Of a stretch of DNA of 64,000 nucleotides, positions 34,519 through 42,621 are shown in pieces. Both the position numbers and the translations under genes were made by a program. Origin of the DNA: Affinundibacterium seohonense (GTDB taxonomy: Bacteria > Pseudomonadota > Gammaproteobacteria > Burkholderiales > Burkholderiaceae_D). Numbering within the stretch: the stretch's first letter is position 1; every line of letters begins with the position of its first letter. The notes beneath the pieces are model-generated. The model made no database searches, was not told the origin of the DNA, and saw nothing but the letters and a program-made list of their open reading frames with translations. The DNA is taken from the NCBI RefSeq assembly GCF_014284305.1, contig NZ_JACOFW010000004.1:62001-126000 (forward strand). Reading direction: 5' to 3'.

Positions 34519-36198
34519 ATGTCAGAGTCATTAACCTCTCTTGCCTCAGAAAATCTAAATCCGAGCCTAAGGGGATTGCTAGAAGATGTTCAGCGGGGTC
34601 ACATTCGTGTACCACGTTTTCAAAGACCTTTCGTATGGAAAGATCAACAACGCCTTCAACTGTTGGAGTCCATAAGAGACAACATGCCGATTGGTAGTTT
34701 ATTGGTTTGGAGCACCGCTCAATTCGAACTTGCCTCGTTTCCGAAAGTTGGCCCCCACCATATTCCGAATCTCACCGATGGAATACCTCTAAGAGGTCGC
34801 CAATATTTGCTTGACGGACATCAACGTGTTTCCACGCTGCTCGGTGTCTTGTTGTCTCCATTGCAAGAAATTGAGTCAACCTCCGCTGATGATTCTGAAG
34901 ATGAAGTGATTGACTGGGTTATTCAATATGACTTGATGGATCAAGATTTTGTCTTTGTGAATCGACCAAAGAAAATGATGGACAATAGACCATTACTGCC
35001 ACTCTCGACACTTTTTGATGGCCGAATGGTCAATCGTCATATGCGCGCAATGCGCGAATCTATGGAGCTGAAAAACTGGACTGAACTAGACTTCGAAGTA
35101 TGGGAAGAGCGCGCGGATCAGTTATCTTATCGCTTTCAACAATACAGAATTCCTATTGTTGTTATGGTGACCGATGATTTGAATTTGGCCGCTAGAACTT
35201 TCCAGAGAATTAATAGTCAGGGTACTCCAATGGGGGAAGCGCACTTGGTTGCTGCGCTAACATGGACTTCAAAATTTGATCTTCGTGAGAAATTGGCATC
35301 GCTACGTGACGGTTTTCCAGATGGCTGGAGAGAGTTAGAGGATCGCTTGTTTCTCCAAGTCTGCAAGGGTCTAATTGCACCTGATATTTCCAAGATTGAT
35401 GAAAGGCAATTGATTGATAGCATCAGAAAAGATAATGATTTGTTGGATAACGCTGCTTTTGGAATGAAGGCGGCGATAGAGCTATTGATTCGAAGAATGG
35501 GGGTTGTTAGGCAAGATCTTCTACCATACGCCTTACAGTTGGTGTTCTTGTCGATCGAGTACGTTGAGAGACGAAATTTACCTATTCCGGAAGATGCATT
35601 CGCAAATTGGTTTTGGCGAACTGCTTGTACCGAGGTTTTTGGGAGCGGATCATTCCGTCAAGTTAGAACTGAACAGGAAACTTTACGTAGCTTGAACCAT
35701 ATGAGTGAAGTAGGGACCTGGGATGATGATTTAGTCCTCCGGTTGCGTTTTGATTCACGATTTGCAAGGGTAAGAGCTTGGATGATTAGAACAGCATTGC
35801 GACAAGACCTTGTCGATGATACCGGTCATACAATTAATGGAGCTAATCTTCTGGAAATGCACGGTAAAGACGCTTTTTGCAAACTTTTCTCAACTCCAGC
35901 AGGAGCGTCAACAAAGCTAAAAACTCTGTTGCAAACTCTTGGGAACAGGGTTTTTTTGCATCCAAGCAAGTTGAATGCAATGCGCGCTTTGTTGAGAAGT
36001 AATAATGAGATCGATCAACACTTCCTCGACATTCATTTGATTACTCCAGAATGCCTCAGGGCTCTGCGAAATAATGACTTAGAAGAGTTCTTTGAACTTC
36101 GTAATTTAAACATCGCCAACTGGGATAAGTCCGAGTGGCGTATTGAGCGAGAGCGTGTAAATCTTAATCGGGTTCCATCGACAGCGAACCTGTTTTAG
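34519..36198 (+). CDS. DUF262 (ParB/Srx-fold) protein without DUF1524
   Basis: 559 residues, 11 bp after the TOPRIM-like gene. The DUF262 signature is clear: VPRFQRPFVW at 31-40, IRDNMPIGSLLVW, and the nucleotide-binding DGHQR at 99-103 (commonly DGQQR). FQRINSQGTPMGEAHL follows. DUF262 proteins such as GmrS and SspE use this domain for NTP hydrolysis and sensing of modified DNA, and often carry a C-terminal DUF1524 HNH nuclease. No HNH motif is visible here, so a partner nuclease is expected; the TOPRIM-like protein could fill that role. Third gene of the candidate defence operon. Confidence 0.82.
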   Translation: MSESLTSLASENLNPSLRGLLEDVQRGHIRVPRFQRPFVWKDQQRLQLLESIRDNMPIGSLLVWSTAQFELASFPKVGPHHIPNLTDGIPLRGRQYLLDGHQRVSTLLGVLLSPLQEIESTSADDSEDEVIDWVIQYDLMDQDFVFVNRPKKMMDNRPLLPLSTLFDGRMVNRHMRAMRESMELKNWTELDFEVWEERADQLSYRFQQYRIPIVVMVTDDLNLAARTFQRINSQGTPMGEAHLVAALTWTSKFDLREKLASLRDGFPDGWRELEDRLFLQVCKGLIAPDISKIDERQLIDSIRKDNDLLDNAAFGMKAAIELLIRRMGVVRQDLLPYALQLVFLSIEYVERRNLPIPEDAFANWFWRTACTEVFGSGSFRQVRTEQETLRSLNHMSEVGTWDDDLVLRLRFDSRFARVRAWMIRTALRQDLVDDTGHTINGANLLEMHGKDAFCKLFSTPAGASTKLKTLLQTLGNRVFLHPSKLNAMRALLRSNNEIDQHFLDIHLITPECLRALRNNDLEEFFELRNLNIANWDKSEWRIERERVNLNRVPSTANLF

Positions 36199-36916
36199 AA
36201 ATTTTTAATTTTTTTGTTTGTAAATGGAATTTAATGTAATTAATTTCATGTTGTCTTTTATTTATTGAGGATGCACATTGATTGTAACGAATCCTCTGGA
36301 AGCACACACCGATGCTGGGTGACAGGTGATAATTTAAAAGTCGGAATCACCATGTTGCTAGCAACGCCAAATTTTGAGCCCTTAGCAATCGATATCTGCA
36401 ATTAAAATATGATTGAGAGCTGTTAATCCATTACTTACGGGCGTTACAAGCAGAACAATAAAATCCAACCGGCGGCGCATTATTCGAATTGATTTTAATA
36501 CCTAAATAACAATTGTTGAAAGCGCCGAGTTTCTTGAAAAATGCATTTTGGAATGATGATTGTTGATTTAGGCAAGGGTTGAGACTTGTTAGATGAATCG
36601 AATGTAAATTCTATGAATCGGCTCAAGACACTGATTACTCACTTGCAAGGACTAAGAACACCGGATTTCAACCTGAGTATTCAGTAAGCGGAAGGTTTCA
36701 TCCATTGCATGTGTCTAAAAAACGACGATAGAGTTGGATCGCATAATAAGAAAATTCGCTGGTCTGCTTTTATGTGTGAGTACATATACAGTACACACAT
36801 CAGTTCTTTTCTATTCCTTAAAATTACGCTAAGTTACTGATTATAAAGTACTTTCTATTAAACTTAATTACGGTCACTTTCCCTTAAATATCAAAGACTT
36901 ATGGTTTTACTTGTCA
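36199..36916. other. 718-bp non-coding right end of the element
   Basis: Very AT-rich and without a supported gene. Nothing matches the left end apart from the att repeat. It may contain degraded coding sequence, integrase arm-binding sites or an ncRNA, but I see no diagnostic structure. Confidence 0.5.
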
Positions 36917-36972
36917 ACTTGTAATCATCAGGTAGCCAGTTCGATTCCGGCAACCGGCACCAATAAAAACAA
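36917..36972. repeat. attR: right copy of 56-bp direct repeat
   Basis: Exact copy of 25561-25616: the 3' half of tRNA-Thr (36917-36962) plus 10 nt. This is the displaced original 3' end of the tRNA gene left by integration. Confidence 0.93.
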
Positions 36973-37008
36973 CGCCTTACGTGTTCTGCATGTGAGGCGT
37001 TTGTTTTT
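36971..37008 (+). terminator. Original tRNA-Thr terminator, now orphaned after attR
   Basis: 13-bp stem (36971-36983 with 36989-37001, two G-T wobbles) followed by TGTTTTT. It has the same position and form as the hairpin after attL, but with paired base changes. Confidence 0.8.
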
Positions 37009-37197
37009 GCACGGGCGAAAAGTGGAGCCACCGCAGGGTCGTCGATTGACGAACTTAGCACAGGCATTTGAAACAAAATTCAAACTACCCTAAAGCTTGC
37101 ATGACAATCTCTCAGGCGCGTCTTACAACGCGCGCAAACTGATGGTTGCGACTCGGATATAGCGAGTTTGTTGTTCGGTGAAATTGGAAGAGTTTAG

Positions 37198-37794
37198 TTA
37201 TTCGCTGCCTGTCTTGAGGCCTGCCCAGCGTGGTGAAAGCTGATGTTCAATTTGAAATAAATCAAGAACTCTTGCCAAGCTGTGATCAACCATCTCTTCA
37301 ATACTGCTTGGACGATGATAAAAATTCGGAAGCGGTGGGAAAATGATGCCGCCCATTTCGGTCACAGCGGTCATGTTGCGTAAATGCGCGAGATTGAATG
37401 GGGTTTCTCTCACCATGAGCACCAAGCGCCGACGTTCTTTTAAGACCACGTCAGCGGCGCGTGTGATCAGGTTATCTGCAAAGCCGTGCGCGACTGCAGC
37501 TAATGTCTTCATAGAGCAAGGCGCAATGATCATGCCATCGGATTGAAACGAGCCACTGGCGATACTAGCCCCGATGTCGCGTACGGAATGAACCACATCC
37601 GCGAGAGCTTCTACGTCTTTACGCTTGATATCGAGCTCTTGGTGAATATTGAGTACACCTGCATCCGATACCATTAAATGGGTTTCAACATGAGAAATCG
37701 TGCGCAGATGTTGCAGCAAGCGTACGCCATAGATAGCACCAGTGGCGCCCGTGATGGCAACGATAATGCGCACAGATTTCGTCACGGCTAGCAC
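37198..37794 (-). CDS. ubiX: Flavin prenyltransferase UbiX
   Basis: Makes the prenylated FMN cofactor used by UbiD decarboxylase in ubiquinone synthesis, 198 residues. The flavoprotein motif ITGATGAIYGVRLLQHL is N-terminal, MIIAPCSMKTLAAVAHGFADNLI is central, and VLMVRETPFNLAHLRNM is the typical late motif. The start is GTG at 37794, immediately adjacent to the end of the glutaredoxin gene upstream, so the pair is probably co-transcribed. Confidence 0.95.
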   Translation of the reverse strand: MLAVTKSVRIIVAITGATGAIYGVRLLQHLRTISHVETHLMVSDAGVLNIHQELDIKRKDVEALADVVHSVRDIGASIASGSFQSDGMIIAPCSMKTLAAVAHGFADNLITRAADVVLKERRRLVLMVRETPFNLAHLRNMTAVTEMGGIIFPPLPNFYHRPSSIEEMVDHSLARVLDLFQIEHQLSPRWAGLKTGSE

Positions 37795-38106
37795 TTAGCC
37801 TTTGATCAAAGCTTGTAACTCACCACTTTCAAACATCTCATTCATGATGTCCGAGCCGCCAATGAATTCGCCATTGACATACAACTGTGGAATTGTTGGC
37901 CAGTTCGCATAGTCTTTAATCCCTTGGCGAACCACAGGATCTTCCAATACGTTAACAGTCACCGGGCTTTGTGCACCGCAGGCTTTCAAAATTTGAATCG
38001 CACGACCCGAAAAGCCACATTGTGGAAATTGTGCAGTGCCTTTCATGAAAAGCACGACAGGGTTGTTTGTCACAGTTTCTTTAATCCAGACTTGTACGTC
38101 GCTCAT
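37795..38106 (-). CDS. grxD: Monothiol glutaredoxin, CGFS type (GrxD)
   Basis: 103-residue monothiol glutaredoxin that carries iron-sulfur clusters, usually with BolA-type partners. The active site is PQCGFSGRAI near residue 30. The glutathione-binding IPQLYVNGEFIGGSDIM is further on. It is immediately upstream of ubiX on the minus strand. The BolA-like gene at 6.3 kb encodes a plausible partner. Confidence 0.96.
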   Translation of the reverse strand: MSDVQVWIKETVTNNPVVLFMKGTAQFPQCGFSGRAIQILKACGAQSPVTVNVLEDPVVRQGIKDYANWPTIPQLYVNGEFIGGSDIMNEMFESGELQALIKG

Positions 38107-38371
38107 GATGTTTCCTTCAAAGATAAAAATCGATGAACAGCATTATAAAGGAAACTGAGAAAAGCTTACGGAGCCAAATGAACTAGTCAAAGTGAAGCGC
38201 TTCTCTGGTATTTATAAAACGTCATCGTTGAGCTAGGTAAATTTTCTATGCTCGAACTTTCGCGCCAACTAATGACGGTTCGCGCCACATTGTATTTGTC
38301 TGGTCGCATAAAAAACCTCGATAGTTCCAGTCTCCATAAGATGTGGTCTTACTTAACTATTTGGAGGTCTT

Positions 38372-38797
38372 ATGAAAACTTTCGCATCGATCACAAGCTT
38401 ACTGATACTGAGCCTTGGTTTAATTAGTGGTGCTGCTCAGGCGGGCGATTTACAAGTCGAAATACAAGGACTGAATGAAATCAAGGGCGAGGTCATGGTG
38501 GCCGTTTTTAATCAAAAAGGTCAATGGTTGAAGCAGGCGCAGTTTAGTAAAAAAGTCAGCGCAAATAATGTAAGTTTAAGCGTGCAGTTTGATAACTTAC
38601 CTGAAGGGGAATATGCGGTTTCCGTATTCCACGATCTCAATAGCAATGGTCGTCTTGATAGCAATGTAATTGGAATGCCAACTGAGCCATATGGCTTTAG
38701 TAATAATGCCGCTGGTAATTTTGGTCCACCATCTTTCGATGCTGCCAAGATCAAGCTGGATCAAGCTAAGACCGCTATCAGTATCCGTATTAACTAA
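38372..38797 (+). CDS. DUF2141 secreted protein
   Basis: 141 residues with a signal peptide ending near GAAQAGDL. The mature part is a small beta-sandwich DUF2141 domain, with EVMVAVFNQKGQWL and the conserved YAVSVFHDLNSNGRLDSN segment followed by PTEPYGFSNNA. It lies 15 bp before the carotenoid oxygenase gene and follows a TTGGAGG ribosome site. DUF2141 genes are often near carotenoid or pigment genes; the function is unknown. Confidence 0.88.
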   Translation: MKTFASITSLLILSLGLISGAAQAGDLQVEIQGLNEIKGEVMVAVFNQKGQWLKQAQFSKKVSANNVSLSVQFDNLPEGEYAVSVFHDLNSNGRLDSNVIGMPTEPYGFSNNAAGNFGPPSFDAAKIKLDQAKTAISIRIN

Positions 38798-38812
38798 GTT
38801 GGGAGAGTCATC

Positions 38813-40324
38813 ATGAATCGCCGCCATTTCTTTCACTCTTTGGGTGTTGCAGCTTCTGGCCTTGCATTACCTGCTTGGGCAACACAAGCTGGTGTGAGCC
38901 AGACCAGTCAATCCGTAAAGGCAGAGCCGTTATTTCAAGCAAATCCTAAACTCACTTGTTTACGTGGTTACCGCGGGCAAGATGTTAGTTGCGACAAAGC
39001 CTGGATCGAAGGAAAGATACCAGCAGACCTGCGCGGTGACTTTTATCGCAATGGACCTGGGTTATTTGAGCGTGGAGGTCAGCGTTATCATCACTGGTTT
39101 GATGGCGATGGGATGGTGCATGCTTGGCGCTTTACCGATCAAGGCGTGTCGCACCAAGCGCGTTTTGTGCGTACCAAGAAATTTGTCGCAGAGGAGCAGG
39201 CTGGTGAGTTTTTGGTGCCAGCATTTGGTACCGCAATTGCGCCAAAAATCCCTTTACGTTCTTCCGATACGATGAACACGGCAAACACCAACGTGATAAA
39301 GATGGATGACCGCTTGCTAGCATTGTGGGAAGGTGGATCCGCACACGCGATGGATGCGACTAGTCTGCAAACACAGGGCATAGTGTCATGGACTCCAGAA
39401 TTAGCTGGTATGCCGTTTTCAGCGCATCCCAAAGTCGAGGCCGATGGCACGATGTGGAACTTCGGCACGATGATGGATAAAGTCGTGATGTATCAATTTT
39501 CACCGCAAGGAAAATTGGTGAAACATCATGTGATGACATGTCCAAGATCTGCGATGGTGCATGATTTCGTAGTGTCGCAAAAGCACTTGATTTTCATATT
39601 TTCTCCAATCGCATTGAATATGGATTTGCTGCATTCTGGACGTAGCATGGTCAATTCTATGGAATGGAAAGCCAATGAATCGAGCAAGGTGCTCATTGTA
39701 GAAAAAGCGGATTTTACGAAGAGTCGTATTTTGGAAATCCCCGCCACGATGTTGTTCCATTTCGGGAATGCATGGGAAGACAATAATGTGATTCGTTTAG
39801 ATTTTGTGAAGAGCGAAGATCTCAGCAATTTCAATACTTGGATGCCGAAAATCATGCGCGGTGAAGAAGTGACGTCAGAACCATCTACGCCAGCTTTCTT
39901 GACGATCGATTTAAATAGAAACAAAATCAGTATGACCGAGCGCAAAGACTTACTCGAATTTCCAAGAGTCGATCCGCGTGTGGTCGGGCAACGAAATCAG
40001 TTTCTATATTATCCAGTTGCAGTGAATAAGTTTGATAACAATACGCTCAATGGTGTGATGCGTTTGGATCTCGAAAGCGGCAAGACAGATGCTTATGATT
40101 TTGGCGATCGTTGTCGCTTGGAAGAGCATGTCGTGGTGCCTAAGGCAGGCTCACGTAAAGAGGGCGAAGCTTGGTTGGTAGGCGTGGGCTTTGACATAGA
40201 AAAGCAAACCAGCTTCGCAAGCGTGCTTGACGCCCAGAACCTATCTGCCGGACCAGTCGCCTTAGCCCATTTACCGTATTGGGTGCCACACTGTTTTCAT
40301 GGGAATTTTTATTCTCGTGCGTGA
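38813..40324 (+). CDS. Carotenoid oxygenase (RPE65/CCO family), exported
   Basis: Non-heme iron oxygenase of the carotenoid/stilbene cleavage family, 503 residues. The N-terminus NRRHFFHSLGVAASGLALPAWA looks like a Tat signal. Family motifs are FYRNGPGLFERGG and HHWFDGDGMVHAW. The four expected iron-ligand histidines can be placed in FSAHPKVEADG, MVHDFVVS, LFHFGNAWED and the C-terminal HCFHGNFYS. The substrate is unknown. Cotranscription with the DUF2141 gene is likely. A decayed duplicate of its C-terminus lies at 42.3 kb. Confidence 0.92.
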   Translation: MNRRHFFHSLGVAASGLALPAWATQAGVSQTSQSVKAEPLFQANPKLTCLRGYRGQDVSCDKAWIEGKIPADLRGDFYRNGPGLFERGGQRYHHWFDGDGMVHAWRFTDQGVSHQARFVRTKKFVAEEQAGEFLVPAFGTAIAPKIPLRSSDTMNTANTNVIKMDDRLLALWEGGSAHAMDATSLQTQGIVSWTPELAGMPFSAHPKVEADGTMWNFGTMMDKVVMYQFSPQGKLVKHHVMTCPRSAMVHDFVVSQKHLIFIFSPIALNMDLLHSGRSMVNSMEWKANESSKVLIVEKADFTKSRILEIPATMLFHFGNAWEDNNVIRLDFVKSEDLSNFNTWMPKIMRGEEVTSEPSTPAFLTIDLNRNKISMTERKDLLEFPRVDPRVVGQRNQFLYYPVAVNKFDNNTLNGVMRLDLESGKTDAYDFGDRCRLEEHVVVPKAGSRKEGEAWLVGVGFDIEKQTSFASVLDAQNLSAGPVALAHLPYWVPHCFHGNFYSRA

Positions 40325-40469
40325 GCTTGATTTTAGTAAGTTAGCGGATCTCAAAGGGAGTAGTTTTATTCTTTCTTAATTGTATTTTAGAAAAAGTAAA
40401 GTGCCACACAGGGGAGGTATTGGGCTAGATACCTCCACCTTTATTGCTGGTAACAGTAATTATTGGTGT

Positions 40470-41572
40470 CTAGGTTAACAATTGAAGTGTGGTCATGGGA
40501 ACGCCGACAATAACCAATTCACCATTAACAATAGTTGTGGTCACATGTTGAGTTTGTGAAGTTGACCCAACAGCATTTGTTTTTGGTACGATGTTATTCT
40601 CTGAATCATTTGAGCCAGATATTGGGAACCACCAATCATCCCAATCCCAAGGATCTGTTCCTCCGCCTGGTCCTGCTTTCATATTGTGATGGAGGATGTA
40701 GACACCTGGTTTTTCTCCTGCCCAAAAGCAACGGTCTCCGACAGTTATATGCTGTACTAAAAGTGACCCGATGTCTTGTACTTCTATAACTTCTTCCCAT
40801 GTATTTTTACTGCCATCCGGGCCATCACGACGAACTGCAACTGCCTTACCCAAAAGATCTGGGGCTAAGACCAAGCCATCAAGAGTTGGAATTGGTGCCG
40901 TATCGGAACACATTAATGTGGCACCACTAACTGTGACAATTCTAAAGCCAGGGCAAGTTTTTTCTACAGAGAAAGTGACTTCGCCAGTTGCTGCTTCGAG
41001 ACTGGTATGGTCTGCTAACTGCATCGTATCACCTACTCGAATATCTCCCGCGATTCTGCCATCGGGCAGATGAGAGATTGTTGCAACACACCCAGTTATG
41101 TCGTCATAGTCACTCTGAATATATTGTATTTCTTGTGCCGACAGAATAATTTCACCAAATCCAGGTATATATCCACCCAAGTTTGGCTCTGATAGGCCCA
41201 TGCAAGCAGCAAGTGTTGAGGCGACGGAATTGCTGTTATGTCCGAGAAAGTCGATATCTAGCGCGTTATAACTGTAATTTTTTCATTAATGAGAGTCTTG
41301 CAATCTAATGCAGCATTCCAGCGTGCTGCGACCGCTTCTGCTTCTCCTTCAAATACCACTTGTTGTGAAGTGGAGGAGTTAAACTCCATTCCATAGTTGT
41401 TGTAAACTCGCAGAGTGCCGCCTACACCAGTGGTACTTGGTTCACCGTTAGGGCCTGCTTGAAAGCCATGAAGTTGGCTCAGAACTTGACCATTGTCGCC
41501 AAGTAAAACCCAAAAGTTGTGTTGCCCTGCTCCTCCAAGAACTGGAGCTTGTGCAGCGATAATTTTTGGCAT
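40470..41572 (-). pseudogene. Hint-domain protein gene, split by a one-base frameshift
   Basis: Two frames, 41572-41258 and 41201-40470, form one protein if a single A is added to the A6 run (minus strand; plus-strand T6 at 41278-41283). The joint then reads INEKNYSYNALDIDFLGHNS, continuing NSVASTLAACMGLSEPNLGG. The N-terminal part has QHNFWVLLGDNGQVLSQLHG. The C-terminal part looks like a Hint (hedgehog/intein) domain: GCVATISH start, GDIRVGDTM, a central VTVSGATLMCSDTAPI block, and the ending YILHHN. The block-B histidine seems replaced. It could be a toxin-type or self-processing secreted protein, or a sequencing error may mimic the break. Confidence 0.7.
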
Positions 41573-41624
41573 GATTTGACTCTCCTAGATGATTTAATTC
41601 ATATGGTTGTGAATGTTACGAATT

Positions 41625-42050
41625 TTAATTTTTTGTTCTAACGACCTGAATGTCTAAAGTAATGGGCTTGCTCGAATAGTCCAATAAAATTTCAACACGT
41701 TGTGTGTGCGCGTTTAATGCGCTAAGCTCCGCGCTAACATTTCTTAGCTCAAATTTGGCGGATCCAACAAACCTACATTTGGTGGAAGGTGATGCCTCGC
41801 AGTTGAAACCTATCGATGTATAGGCCTCGCGAGCAATGTTTGCTTGAAGTGGATTTATGTCGTCGGTGAGTTTGCGGATAGCCCTCTTCATCTGCGGTAT
41901 CGTGTCATGCGATAGCTCAAGTGCGATCGCTTTTGCAAGTTTGCTCTCGCCTAAGTCTGAATAGTCGACGACAGCAAGTGGGCCAATAGCTCCACAGGCA
42001 CTGAGAGTAATGCTTGCAATTAAAAGAACAGACTTATAAAGAAATTCCAT
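41625..42050 (-). CDS. Small lipoprotein upstream of the Hint gene
   Basis: 141 residues with a lipoprotein signal (LIASITLSACGAIG; lipidated Cys at about residue 19). The mature part is soluble and mixed alpha/beta, with two cysteines (about 84 and 91) that could form a disulfide. It lies 52 bp upstream of the Hint-domain gene on the same strand, so they may form an operon; a role as immunity or accessory protein is speculation. Confidence 0.65.
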   Translation of the reverse strand: MEFLYKSVLLIASITLSACGAIGPLAVVDYSDLGESKLAKAIALELSHDTIPQMKRAIRKLTDDINPLQANIAREAYTSIGFNCEASPSTKCRFVGSAKFELRNVSAELSALNAHTQRVEILLDYSSKPITLDIQVVRTKN

Positions 42051-42267
42051 AAGAAATTTTCCTTGGTTGATTATTTAAACATTTTAGCGATTGGGCGCAC
42101 AAACTTAGAAAAGGCAGATTGTAATCAAAAATATAACTTAGTGGTCAATAATTCATATTTTTTATTAAAGTTTAAATGAAATTGAATTTGTGTTTTGAAT
42201 TCATATAAATGCGATTTTTTTCGAGATAAGTTGACGCATACCTCTGGAAATGAAGTGGGAGAAAGCG

Positions 42268-42531
42268 ATGATGCGATTAGATGTGGACAATGGTAAAACA
42301 GAGAGTTTTGATTTTGGTGTTCGTTGTCGATTTGAAGAGCACGTCGTACCAACACTTGGATCGCATAAAGAAGGCGAGCCTTGGTTGCTAAGTGTGGGTT
42401 TTCGACATCGACAAGCAAAGCAGTTTCACTACGATGTTTGACGTCCAAATTTGTCTGTAGGACCTTTGGTGTTAGCGCATTTAGCGTATTGGGTGCACCA
42501 TTTTCTTCATGGGACAGTTTATGCGTGTGTG
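42268..42531 (+). pseudogene. Decayed C-terminal fragment of a second carotenoid oxygenase
   Basis: Clearly similar to the end of the intact oxygenase at 40.05-40.32 kb: MMRLDVDNGKTESFDFGVRC matches its MRLDLESGKTDAYDFGDRC, and LAHLAYWVHHFLHG matches LAHLPYWVPHCFHG. One extra base in the T-run at about 42399-42402 and one missing base at about 42447-42452 break the frame, and the first 400 or so residues are absent. It is a remnant of a duplicated or recombined gene, separated from the intact copy by the Hint/lipoprotein cluster. Confidence 0.88.
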
Positions 42532-42621
42532 AGGCGATGTTCCTGCTCTTGCAGGAACATCGAGCATCTTGTTTGGCGAATATGATCGAACTGCACCTCG
42601 ATTTTCGCAGTAGAGTGAATC

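Larger units (their letters stand above)
25561..36972. mobile_element. Integrated plasmid-like element in tRNA-Thr, 11.4 kb
   Basis: Bounded by the 56-bp att repeats, with the integrase gene adjacent to attL. It carries an integration module, a replication module (TrfA-like Rep, DnaA box, five iterons), a MobC-like gene without relaxase, and cargo. The cargo is a PIN-like gene, a zinc-finger/HTH gene and a three-gene ATPase/TOPRIM-like/DUF262 operon. The DNA is visibly richer in A and T than the flanking chromosome. I interpret it as an integrative, possibly mobilisable plasmid carrying defence genes. Confidence 0.88.

Noticed and set aside
36891-37093. Two frames spanning attR
   Set aside because: They read through the tRNA fragment and terminator hairpin and have no coding features.
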